DNA from: an uncultured Caldimicrobium sp.
GTDB taxonomy: Bacteria; Desulfobacterota; Thermodesulfobacteria; Thermodesulfobacteriales; Thermodesulfobacteriaceae
DNA length: 6,250 nucleotides
NCBI GenBank assembly: GCA_938091475.1
Contig: CALLJI010000124.1
Coordinates: 1-6,250 of the forward strand
Direction of reading: 5' to 3'
The translations under genes were made by a program, and so were the position numbers. The notes beneath the pieces are model-generated. The model saw only the letters and a program-made list of their open reading frames with translations, was not told where the DNA came from and searched no databases. Of this stretch, positions 1 to 5,464 are shown in pieces. Position 1 is the stretch's first letter. Each line of letters opens with the position of its first letter.

Positions 1-543
1 AAGCCAACGATGGTGAGAAATTTTCTTGGGATAAAGTTCAGCTCTAACTCTTTCAGAAAATACTTCAGCTCCTCCTCCAGGTATGGAGTTTAAACCAGCT
101 TCTTTTAATTCCCATAAGACCTCTTCTACAGGCTTTTTAGAAATTTGGCTTAAAAAATCTATTTCCACACAGGTAAAGGCACGAATTCTAAGATTAGGTT
201 TTGCCTCTCTTATGGCCTTTATTAAATCAAGGTAATACTGATAGGGAAGGGCTGGATTTAGCCCCCCTACAATGTGCACCTCCCTTAGTGAATTTTCTTC
301 TTCTAATTTTTTTAAAATTTCCTCAATGCTGAGCGTATAGGCTCCCTCTTCATTTGGCTTTTTATGATATCCGCAGAATTTACAATTAAGTAGGCAAATA
401 TTAGTATAATTTATATGCCTATTGATAGTATAATAATATTTATTTTGATGAAGTTTTTCTTTTATTTGATTTGCCCTTTGGGCTAATTCAAAGAGATCTC
501 CCTGCTGATATAGCTCTAAAAGTTCTTTTTTTGTATAAGTCAT
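1..543 (-). CDS. mqnE: Aminofutalosine synthase MqnE, N-terminal half (cut by window edge)
   Basis: Radical SAM enzyme of the futalosine menaquinone pathway. Family members join the enolpyruvyl group of 3-[(1-carboxyvinyl)oxy]benzoate to SAM-derived adenosyl, giving aminofutalosine in the cytoplasm. The 181 visible residues carry the [4Fe-4S] motif C50-x3-C54-x2-C57 (NICLLNCKFCGY). They also contain EVHIVGGLNP (88-97), RAFTCVEIDF (121-130) and GLNSIPGGGAEVF (150-162). The EVHIVGG and PGGGAE signatures fit MqnE better than its paralogue MqnC, which usually has a QGG motif in place of VGG. MqnE usually has GGLHP where this protein has GGLNP. The family is about 370 residues, so roughly half is missing at the left edge. 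The ATG at 541-543 is chosen because the family alignment begins there; no good Shine-Dalgarno sequence precedes it. It lies 140 bp downstream of the WecA-like gene on the same strand and may be co-transcribed with it. Identification as MqnE is firm; operon membership is inferred. Confidence 0.9.
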   Translation of the reverse strand, partial: MTYTKKELLELYQQGDLFELAQRANQIKEKLHQNKYYYTINRHINYTNICLLNCKFCGYHKKPNEEGAYTLSIEEILKKLEEENSLREVHIVGGLNPALPYQYYLDLIKAIREAKPNLRIRAFTCVEIDFLSQISKKPVEEVLWELKEAGLNSIPGGGAEVFSERVRAELYPKKISHHRWL

Positions 544-683
544 GGTAATAAATTTAAACCAATTTTAACGATTTAAAAGATAGGCTAAGAGTATTCTAGA
601 GGATTTTATGTAGAGAAAATCCTTGTAATTGCTCGAAACTTTCTTTTTCAGACACCTTGGTAAGCAGTTTTAGACCATTGAGA

Positions 684-1802
684 TTAGTAATTATAAGGTT
701 GAGTGTTTCTAACATTTGATTTTTGCCTAATGTATTTAGGCATTTTTATATATATAAGTTTCCAGTAGAAAAAGAGGTAAAGTAGAGCAAAAATAAGACT
801 TGAGAACAGGAGCCACAGAGTCTTATCCCAAAATAGCAAGGCTGGTATAACACTTGTCATAGCCAAAGCCCAGAGAAAGGGGGAAGTAAGAGCATTTCTT
901 AAGGTTTTATCTGCCAAAGGACCAAGAAGCCATTTAGTGATAATTTTGTAGATTAACATATGCAAGTGAAGCCCATCAGGTAGTCCCGGAGAAATTCCTC
1001 GGAGAAATTTTTTTCTATAAATAGAAAATAGGGTTTCAAATATGGGATAAAAACAGGCTAAAAAGGGAAACCAAGGGGAAACTTCAGGATGTCTTGCTAC
1101 TAAGAGTACAGAGAGTTCCGCAATAAAAAAACCTGTTAAATAAGCTCCCCCATCTCCGAGAAAAATAAATCCTGCTGGATAGTTTAAAATAAAAAATCCC
1201 ACCAGTGCCCCTATCATAGATAAACAAAAGGTGGTAAGAAAATAATCCCCCATTTTATAGCTGACAAAGGAAAGGGCTAAAAGGATAATGATAGAAACCA
1301 TACTGGCAAGACCATTAAAACCATCAATAATATTTATGGAGTTAGTAACCCCGGTTACTGCAAAGAGGGTAAAAATAAAGGAGACGGCTGAGATAGAGAG
1401 TAAGTTGTCTGCATAGGGAATATCTAAACGCCAAATTTTGGCAGAGAGTAAGAAGAAGGCAAGACTTGCAGAAATTAAGACCAAAAGCAAACGCCCTTTT
1501 ACCTTTATTTTTCCAGTTAAATCTTCAAGTAGTCCTCCTAAAAAGGCTGGAAATACAGAGAGGAAAAGTAAAATATACTCTTCCTTGAAAGCGTCTTTTT
1601 TTAAGAAAGCAAGAAATGAACACCCTAAAAGGGCAAGGAAGAGGGCTATACCCCCCAAACGAGGAGCTGGAATTTGATGGAATCTTTGAGGACCCTGATG
1701 CAAGGTTTCACAAAGTAGTCTCTTATGTTTATAGGCTACCCGAATGATAAAAAGAGAGGAGAGAAAACTTAAGGTGAAGGAAAAAATTAAATAATGCAGC
1801 AT
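684..1802 (-). CDS. WecA/MraY-family polyprenyl-phosphate sugar-1-phosphate transferase
   Basis: Glycosyltransferase family 4 membrane enzyme of 372 residues. The family transfers a UDP-sugar's sugar-1-phosphate (often GlcNAc-1-P) to undecaprenyl phosphate on the inner membrane, starting O-antigen, capsule or related glycan synthesis. About ten hydrophobic segments run along the protein, the first at residues 3-23. Conserved sites are visible: FHQIPAPRLGGIALF (41-55), GGLLEDLTG (89-97), NSINIIDGFNGLAS (154-167), FIFLGDGGAYLTG (212-224) and DGLHLHMLIYK (276-286). The usual Asp-Asp pair is Glu93-Asp94. With the LHLH motif, this matches the sub-branch near Burkholderia-type O-antigen transferases rather than MraY itself, which belongs in the mur cluster. 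Exact substrate cannot be read. The ATG at 1800-1802 is the only start that keeps the first membrane helix. There is no Shine-Dalgarno sequence, and a promoter lies so close that the mRNA may be leaderless. The C-terminal 20 residues are polar and unremarkable. Confidence 0.88.
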   Translation of the reverse strand: MLHYLIFSFTLSFLSSLFIIRVAYKHKRLLCETLHQGPQRFHQIPAPRLGGIALFLALLGCSFLAFLKKDAFKEEYILLFLSVFPAFLGGLLEDLTGKIKVKGRLLLVLISASLAFFLLSAKIWRLDIPYADNLLSISAVSFIFTLFAVTGVTNSINIIDGFNGLASMVSIIILLALSFVSYKMGDYFLTTFCLSMIGALVGFFILNYPAGFIFLGDGGAYLTGFFIAELSVLLVARHPEVSPWFPFLACFYPIFETLFSIYRKKFLRGISPGLPDGLHLHMLIYKIITKWLLGPLADKTLRNALTSPFLWALAMTSVIPALLFWDKTLWLLFSSLIFALLYLFFYWKLIYIKMPKYIRQKSNVRNTQPYNY

Positions 1803-1811
1803 TTCATTTAA

Positions 1812-1839
1812 AATATAGTTTTTATTAAGGATTTGTCAA
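1812..1839 (-). promoter_or_regulatory. Sigma-70-type promoter for the WecA-like gene
   Basis: On the minus strand, a perfect -35 box TTGACA (1839-1834) is followed by a 16-bp spacer and the -10 box TATATT (1817-1812, five of six consensus bases). The predicted transcription start, 6-8 nt beyond the -10 box, falls at about 1804-1806. That is only 2-4 nt before the ATG at 1802, implying a leaderless or near-leaderless message and agreeing with the missing ribosome binding site. Confidence 0.65.
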
Positions 1840-1866
1840 TTATGCCTTAAGAATCGCCCAAAAAAA

Positions 1867-2061
1867 GTAGGGGTACGGCACCGCCGTGCCCAAAAGGATT
1901 TATTTGTAGGGGCAGGGCTTGCCCTTGGCCGAAAGGGTTTCAAAATCCAATTTGGGCAACCACAAGGGTTGCCCCTACAAAGTTTGGAATTTCTGGGCAA
2001 TTCTTGAATTGCCCCTACAACACTTTTTTGATATTTAGGGCACAGCAAGCTTTACCGCTAC
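1867..2061. repeat. Cluster of GC-rich hairpin repeats (first cluster)
   Basis: A run of imperfect palindromes of the form GTAGGGGC...GCCCCTAC. Hairpins seen: 1871-1891 (9-bp stem with one G-T, loop acc), 1910-1924 (GGGCA/TGCCC), 1954-1974 (8-bp stem GGGCAACC/GGTTGCCC) and 1995-2014 (stem GGGCAATT/AATTGCCC). A degraded copy lies at 2038-2061, where only the left arm GGGCACAGC survives. The spacer 1934-1947 also folds (GGGTTT/AAATCC with one G-T pair). Positions 1867-1910 resemble 5120-5163 in the second cluster. Similar GC-rich repeats occur in many bacterial genomes between genes and are often mistaken for small proteins. The cluster sits between two divergent promoters and outside both predicted transcripts. 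Confidence 0.85.
1906..1978. repeat. 73-bp composite hairpin unit, copy 1
   Basis: Begins GTAGGGGC and ends GCCCCTAC, so the two ends can pair (GTAGGGG with CCCCTAC). Inside are a short left hairpin (1910-1924), a central A/T-rich hairpin (1934-1947) and a right hairpin (1954-1974, loop acaag). Two further copies of identical length lie at 5191-5263 and 5341-5413. This copy has the weakest left stem of the three. Confidence 0.75.
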
Positions 2062-2086
2062 AATTTTGATACATTCTCGCTCAAAT

Positions 2087-2114
2087 TTGACAAAAAGACT
2101 TTTTGGGTTATCTT
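2087..2114 (+). promoter_or_regulatory. Probable promoter of the yceD-rpmF-plsX-fabH operon
   Basis: A perfect -35 box TTGACA (2087-2092) is followed after 16 bp by TATCTT (2109-2114, four of six -10 consensus bases). Transcription would start near 2121, leaving a leader of about 27 nt before the ATG at 2148. A TAGAAT hexamer at 2120-2125 is closer to the -10 consensus but 27 bp from this -35 box, so it is not preferred. Confidence 0.45.
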
Positions 2115-2136
2115 TAAGATAGAATGATTTTTAAAT

Positions 2137-2143
2137 AGGTGAG
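2137..2143 (+). promoter_or_regulatory. Ribosome binding site deciding the yceD start
   Basis: AGGTGAG ends 4 nt before the ATG at 2148. The in-frame GTG at 2139 is part of this Shine-Dalgarno sequence, so the ATG is the more likely initiator. Confidence 0.6.
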
Positions 2144-2147
2144 AAAA

Positions 2148-2705
2148 ATGGAAGAATTTGAAAAAAATTCTCCCTGGGGGATTTCTTTAGATGAAATTCC
2201 TCCAGAGGGATTGCAAGTTAAGTTTGAAGATCTAAAGGAGATTGGGGATCTTAAGATTATTGAACCCCTTTCAGGACACCTTTTTCTTAAAAAAAGGGGA
2301 ATTGAAGTATGGGTAAAGGGCTCTATAAAAGGGAGCATAGAACTTACTTGTGATCTATGTTTGGAGAATTTTTTGTTTAGCATAGATAGAGCTTTTGAAG
2401 TGCTACTTCAACCTAAAAGATCACTCAATTATGAAGGAGAAAAGGAACTTAGCCTTGAGGAGCTGGAAGTTAGTTTTTATGAAAATTCTTTTATTGATTA
2501 TTTAGGTATTATTTATGAGGAACTTCTTTTGACTTTGCCCTTCAGGAATATATGTCGTGAAGGGTGTAAAGGTTTATGCCCTGTATGCGGGACTAATTTG
2601 AATAAAGAAACCTGTAGATGTGTAAAAGTTAAAAAGAGTTCACCCTTTGCAGTCCTCAAGGAGCTTAGAACTATTTCAGAAAAATCCATAGGGAAGGAGG
2701 TTTAG
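2148..2705 (+). CDS. yceD: YceD/DUF177 family protein
   Basis: Member of the DUF177 (YceD) family, which is almost always encoded directly before rpmF and is linked to 23S rRNA or large-subunit biogenesis. Its precise biochemical role is not settled. From the ATG at 2148 it has 185 residues, normal for the family. Two cysteine clusters are seen: CDLC (68-71) in the central beta-rich domain, and C136-x3-C140-x3-C144-x2-C147 followed by C156-x-C158 near the C-terminus (CPVCGTNLN within it). This is the typical zinc-binding pattern of non-proteobacterial YceD. The stop codon lies two bases before the rpmF ATG, and the rpmF ribosome binding site is inside its last codons, so the two are translationally coupled. 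An in-frame GTG at 2139 would add three residues but overlaps the Shine-Dalgarno sequence. Confidence 0.88.
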   Translation: MEEFEKNSPWGISLDEIPPEGLQVKFEDLKEIGDLKIIEPLSGHLFLKKRGIEVWVKGSIKGSIELTCDLCLENFLFSIDRAFEVLLQPKRSLNYEGEKELSLEELEVSFYENSFIDYLGIIYEELLLTLPFRNICREGCKGLCPVCGTNLNKETCRCVKVKKSSPFAVLKELRTISEKSIGKEV

Positions 2706-2707
2706 TG

Positions 2708-2890
2708 ATGGCAGTTCCAAAGAGGAAAACATCAAGATCCAGAAGAGGGATGAGAAGAGCCCATCAGGCCTTAGTTGCACCTTCTGGAACCATATGTCCA
2801 AAATGTAAATCCTTCAAATTACCCCACAGGGTTTGTCCCAACTGTGGGTATTATAAGGGAAAGGCCTTCCTTGAAAAATCAGAAGTTTAA
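2708..2890 (+). CDS. rpmF: 50S ribosomal protein L32
   Basis: Small basic protein of the large ribosomal subunit, 60 residues. It starts with the family signature [21 protein letters not shown] zinc ribbon follows, formed by CPKC (31-34) and CPNC (44-47). This is the cysteine-containing (C+) form of L32; zinc-independent paralogues lack these cysteines. The ATG at 2708 is preferred over the GTG at 2705 because all L32 proteins begin MAVP and AAGGAGG (2694-2700) lies 7 nt upstream. The position between yceD and plsX is the standard bacterial arrangement and co-regulates ribosome and lipid synthesis. Identification is essentially certain. Confidence 0.97.
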   Translation: MAVPKRKTSRSRRGMRRAHQALVAPSGTICPKCKSFKLPHRVCPNCGYYKGKAFLEKSEV

Positions 2891-2902
2891 AGCTCCTTAT
2901 AA

Positions 2903-3910
2903 ATGTATCGTATAGTTTTAGATGTGATGGGGGGTGACAATGCCCCCCAAGCTGTGCTTAAAGGGGCTGAGCTGGCTCTAAAATCCTTTCCAGACCTCTA
3001 CCTTCTTTTAGTCGGAAAAGAAGAGTTTTTAAAAAAATTTGAAGACTTACCCAGAGTAGAAACTATATCTACTGAAGAATTTATAAGAATGGATGAAAGC
3101 CCATCGGAGGCTTTAAAGAAAAAACGCTCAGCAAGTATTTTTAAAGGTCTTGAACAAATCAAAGAAAATAAAGCAGAGGCCTTTGTATCCGCTGGCAATT
3201 CTGGAGCGGTTGTAGCAGGAAGTATTTTTATTTTGGGAAGGCTCGCAGGGGTGCGAAGACCAGCTATTGCCACTATGTTGCCTACTCTAAAGGAGCCTAT
3301 GGTGCTTATTGATGCCGGTGCCAATGTAGACTCAAAACCTTACGACCTATATCAATTTGGTCTTATGGCAAGCCTTTTTTTAGAAAGTATTTGGAATAAG
3401 CCAAATCCTAAGGTTGCACTTCTCTCCATAGGAGAAGAATCAGGCAAGGGTAATCAACTTGTAAAAGAGGCTCACAAGCTTTTTCAAAATTCAAGGCTGA
3501 ATTATTATGGAAACATAGAAGGCAGAGATCTTTATAAAGGGGAGGTAGATATAGTAGTTTGTGATGGTTTTATAGGAAATATCTGTCTCAAACTCTCAGA
3601 GGGACTGGCAGAAACCATTATGGAAATGCTTAAAAACGAAGTCAAAAAATCCTATCTATATATATTAGGAATGTACTTATCTAAGGGTGCTTTAAAGGCT
3701 TTTAAAAAGAAGACAGACTGGAGAGAATATGGGGGAGCTCCTCTCTTAGGTGTTAGGGGAAATGTGATAATTTCCCATGGTAAATCTGATGCTTATGCTA
3801 TTAAAAATGCCATCAAACAGGCCCTGCATTTTGCCAAAATGGAGTTGTATAAAAAACTTGAGAAGGCCATTATGGAAAATATTTTAGAGGGGGAAAAAAT
3901 TGAAGAATAG
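2903..3910 (+). CDS. plsX: Phosphate acyltransferase PlsX
   Basis: Makes acyl-phosphate from acyl-ACP and inorganic phosphate. Acyl-phosphate is the donor for PlsY, so this begins phospholipid synthesis at the inner face of the membrane. Length (335 residues) is typical. Family motifs are present in order: LDVMGGDNAP (6-15), SAGNSGAVVAGSIF (96-109), LIDAGANVDSKP (135-146), LLSIGEESGKGN (173-184), NIEGRDLYKGEVDIVVCDGF (204-223, catalytic and substrate region) and YGGAPLLGVRGN (276-287). The ATG at 2903 starts 12 nt after rpmF. No Shine-Dalgarno sequence is visible before it (the bases are AGCTCCTTATAA), so initiation may rely on ribosomes finishing rpmF. Its last 11 nt overlap the start of fabH, and the fabH ribosome binding site lies within its coding sequence. 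Confidence 0.97.
   Translation: MYRIVLDVMGGDNAPQAVLKGAELALKSFPDLYLLLVGKEEFLKKFEDLPRVETISTEEFIRMDESPSEALKKKRSASIFKGLEQIKENKAEAFVSAGNSGAVVAGSIFILGRLAGVRRPAIATMLPTLKEPMVLIDAGANVDSKPYDLYQFGLMASLFLESIWNKPNPKVALLSIGEESGKGNQLVKEAHKLFQNSRLNYYGNIEGRDLYKGEVDIVVCDGFIGNICLKLSEGLAETIMEMLKNEVKKSYLYILGMYLSKGALKAFKKKTDWREYGGAPLLGVRGNVIISHGKSDAYAIKNAIKQALHFAKMELYKKLEKAIMENILEGEKIEE
3886..3893 (+). promoter_or_regulatory. Ribosome binding site supporting the TTG start of fabH
   Basis: AGAGGGGG lies 6 nt before the TTG at 3900, inside the end of plsX. It supports an unusual start codon that lies within the preceding gene. Confidence 0.65.
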
Positions 3911-4889
3911 TTCAACCATAATTCTTTCCTGTGGGATGGCAGTCCCTCCTAAAATCTTAACTAATAGCGATTTGGAAAAGATGGTTGATACAAGTGATGA
4001 GTGGATTCAGGTAAGGACAGGTATTAGAGAAAGACATATCCTTAACGACAACGAAGTTATCAGCACTTATGCCTTTTTAGCAGCAAAGGAGGCTTTAGAT
4101 AAAGCTAATCTCCAAGGAGAGGATCTAAATTTAATTATCTGTGCTACACTTACGCCAGACTATCTTATGCCTTCTCTGGCGATATTACTTCAAAAGGAGC
4201 TTTCAGCAGTTAATGCTGGAGCCTTTGATCTTTCAGCCACTTGTTCTGGATTTATCTATGCCTTAGTTATTGCAGATCAGTTTATAAGGAGCCATCCCGA
4301 TTGGAAAATTCTTGTAGTAGGTGCAGAGGCACTCTCTCGAAAAACTAACTGGGAGGATAGAACAACCTGTGTCCTTTTTGGAGATGGCGCTGGGGCTGTC
4401 ATTGTTACTGGGAGTAAGGAAGAGGAAAGAGGTATTATTGATTTTATCTTAGGTGCAGATGGCTCAAATTGGCCTCTTTTGACCCTCAAAGGTGGGGGCT
4501 CGGCATATTTTCCCTTTGATGAACGCCTGCCAAAGGATGAATACTATATCAAAATGCAAGGAAGAGAGGTTTTTAAAATCGCTGTGAGAATGATGGAAAA
4601 ATTAGCCTCGGAGATTCTTGAAAGGAATAATCTAAAACCTCAAGATTTGGCTCTTTTGATTCCTCATCAAGCCAATATGCGCATTATTGAGTATTTAAGA
4701 GAAAAATTAGAACTTCCACCTGAGAGAGTCTTTATAAATATTCAACGCTATGGAAATACTTCAGCTGCAAGCATTCCCATTGCTTTATATGAAGCAGAAA
4801 GGGAAGGGCGGATAAAGAAAGGTGATATAGTCCTTTTAGTTGCCTTTGGAGGCGGATTTACCTTCGCTTCGGTCCTTCTAAGATGGTAA
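3900..4889 (+). CDS. fabH: 3-oxoacyl-ACP synthase III (KAS III)
   Basis: Condenses acetyl-CoA (or another acyl-CoA primer) with malonyl-ACP, the first step of type II fatty-acid synthesis in the cytoplasm. It is a thiolase-fold enzyme of 329 residues, normal length. The catalytic triad is visible: Cys115 in DLSATCSGFIYAL (110-122), His256 in LLIPHQANMRII (252-263) and Asn286 in NIQRYGNTSAASIP (280-293). The VRTGIRERH motif (38-46), GDGAGAV (161-167) and the C-terminal GGGFTFASVLLRW (317-329) also fit. The start is a TTG codon overlapping the last 11 nt of plsX. It keeps the full first beta-strand and has a strong Shine-Dalgarno sequence, whereas the first internal ATG (Met13) would remove that strand. 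It is the last gene of the operon in the window. No convincing intrinsic terminator directly follows it. Confidence 0.96.
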   Translation: MKNSSTIILSCGMAVPPKILTNSDLEKMVDTSDEWIQVRTGIRERHILNDNEVISTYAFLAAKEALDKANLQGEDLNLIICATLTPDYLMPSLAILLQKELSAVNAGAFDLSATCSGFIYALVIADQFIRSHPDWKILVVGAEALSRKTNWEDRTTCVLFGDGAGAVIVTGSKEEERGIIDFILGADGSNWPLLTLKGGGSAYFPFDERLPKDEYYIKMQGREVFKIAVRMMEKLASEILERNNLKPQDLALLIPHQANMRIIEYLREKLELPPERVFINIQRYGNTSAASIPIALYEAEREGRIKKGDIVLLVAFGGGFTFASVLLRW

Positions 4890-4970
4890 AAATCATCCTA
4901 AGCAAGCTTGAATAGCTTTACAGCTCTTTATCCTTACTGTAGAAAATGGCTACTCTCAAGGATTGTGTGG

Positions 4971-5018
4971 TTACTATTTTGAATTGTCACACTTAATTAC
5001 TATTTTGAAAGGTCACAT
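4971..5018. repeat. Two direct 22-bp repeats at the left end of the element
   Basis: The sequence at 4971-4992 recurs at 4997-5018 with three differences, with starts 26 bp apart. Both begin TTACTATTTTGAA and end GTCACA plus one base. The first 21 bases (4971-4991) are an exact inverted copy of 5562-5582 on the right. Repeated binding-site-like motifs at the ends are a known property of IS21-family elements, so these could be old transposase binding sites; the family assignment is inferred. Confidence 0.8.
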
Positions 5019-5045
5019 AAGGGTTGCGATGAGCTCTCTCCAGAT

Positions 5046-5215
5046 GGTTTTGTTTGTATGGGAGATTCACGAATCGCCCTTAAATTAGTAGGGGCTGGGC
5101 TTGCCCCAGCCCCCTTTCTGTAGGGGCACGGCACCGCCGTGCCCAAAGGGTTTTGTTTGTAAGGGTAATTCACGAATTGCCCTTAAATTAGTAGGGGCTG
5201 GGCTTGCCCCAGCCC
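5046..5215. repeat. Tandem duplication, period 103 bp
   Basis: A 67-bp block at 5046-5112 is repeated at 5149-5215 with four base differences. The shared block contains a GATTC/GAATC or AATTC/GAATT hairpin, then TTAAATTAGTAGGGGC and the stem GGGGCTGGG/CCCAGCCC(C). Between the copies (5113-5148) is the hairpin 5124-5144 (perfect 9-bp stem GGGCACGGC/GCCGTGCCC). A recent local duplication is the simplest reading. Confidence 0.75.
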
Positions 5216-5263
5216 AAAAGGATTTAAAAATCCAATTTGGGCTACCACAGGGGTTGCCCCTAC
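5191..5263. repeat. 73-bp composite hairpin unit, copy 2
   Basis: Begins GTAGGGGC and ends GCCCCTAC. Left stem GGGCTGGG/CCCAGCCC, central hairpin GGATTT/AAATCC (5220-5233) and right hairpin GGGCTACC/GGTTGCCC with one mismatch. It is followed by a seven-T run at 5267-5273. Confidence 0.75.
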
Positions 5264-5282
5264 AAATTTTTTTATGATTCTT

Positions 5283-5317
5283 GGGCACAGCAGTGCTGTG
5301 CCCCTACTAATTTTTTT
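5283..5317 (+). terminator. Terminator-like hairpin with T-run
   Basis: Perfect 9-bp stem GGGCACAGC/GCTGTGCCC (loop AGT), then seven T residues at 5311-5317. The 7-nt gap between stem and T-run is longer than in standard intrinsic terminators, so function is uncertain. On the plus strand it would stop read-through from fabH. Confidence 0.3.
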
Positions 5318-5340
5318 ATTAATTTGAAAATTTTAAAAAA

Positions 5341-5413
5341 GTAAGGGCACGATATGTCGTGCCCAAAGGGTTTTCAAAACCGCATTTTGGGCAGCCACAA
5401 GGGCTGCCCCTAC
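5341..5413. repeat. 73-bp composite hairpin unit, copy 3
   Basis: Begins GTAAGGGC and ends GCCCCTAC. Left stem GGGCACGA/TCGTGCCC (5345-5364), central hairpin GGTTTT/AAAACC (5369-5381) and right stem GGGCAGCC/GGCTGCCC (5389-5409, loop ACAAG). Same length and plan as the units at 1906 and 5191, although the stem sequences differ. Confidence 0.75.
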
Positions 5414-5429
5414 AGGTTTTAAATTCTTT

Positions 5430-5464
5430 GGGCAAATCGTGATTTGCCTCTACAAATTTTTTTT
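5430..5464 (+). terminator. Terminator-like hairpin with eight-T run
   Basis: Stem GGCAAATC/GATTTGCC (5431-5448, loop GT), then CTCTACAAA and eight T residues (5457-5464). As with its neighbours, an 8-nt gap separates stem and T-run. It could act on plus-strand read-through, but its main identity is as a member of the repeat cluster. Confidence 0.25.

Noticed and set aside
1438..1677. A 79-codon plus-strand open frame, very rich in Lys and Arg
   Set aside because: It lies wholly antisense to the WecA-like gene, which has clear family motifs. Its composition reflects the complement of hydrophobic codons.
1836..2048. A 70-codon minus-strand open frame across the first repeat cluster
   Set aside because: It is a translation of GTAGGGGC-type hairpins (GNPCGCPN-like peptides), a common artefact of this repeat type. 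No ribosome binding site or family was seen.
2139..2147. GTG start three codons before the chosen yceD ATG
   Set aside because: The GTG forms part of the AGGTGAG ribosome binding site for the ATG at 2148.
2114..2383. Minus-strand open frame opposite yceD
   Set aside because: Antisense shadow of a recognised gene, with no start signal. Similar shadows opposite plsX (2998-3324) and fabH (4277-4489) were rejected for the same reason.
4904..4918. Terminator directly after fabH (AAGCT/AGCTT hairpin)
   Set aside because: The stem has only five base pairs, mostly A-T, and no T-run follows.
5085..5288. A 67-codon minus-strand open frame across the second repeat cluster
   Set aside because: It shares the same GNPCG-type peptide with the first cluster because both are the same hairpin repeat, not because both encode a protein.
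5341..5413. tRNA or tRNA-like gene, because of the 73-nt length and 7-bp pairing ends
   Set aside because: No TTC-type loop, no D-loop conserved bases and no plausible anticodon stem; the internal hairpins compete with the end pairing.
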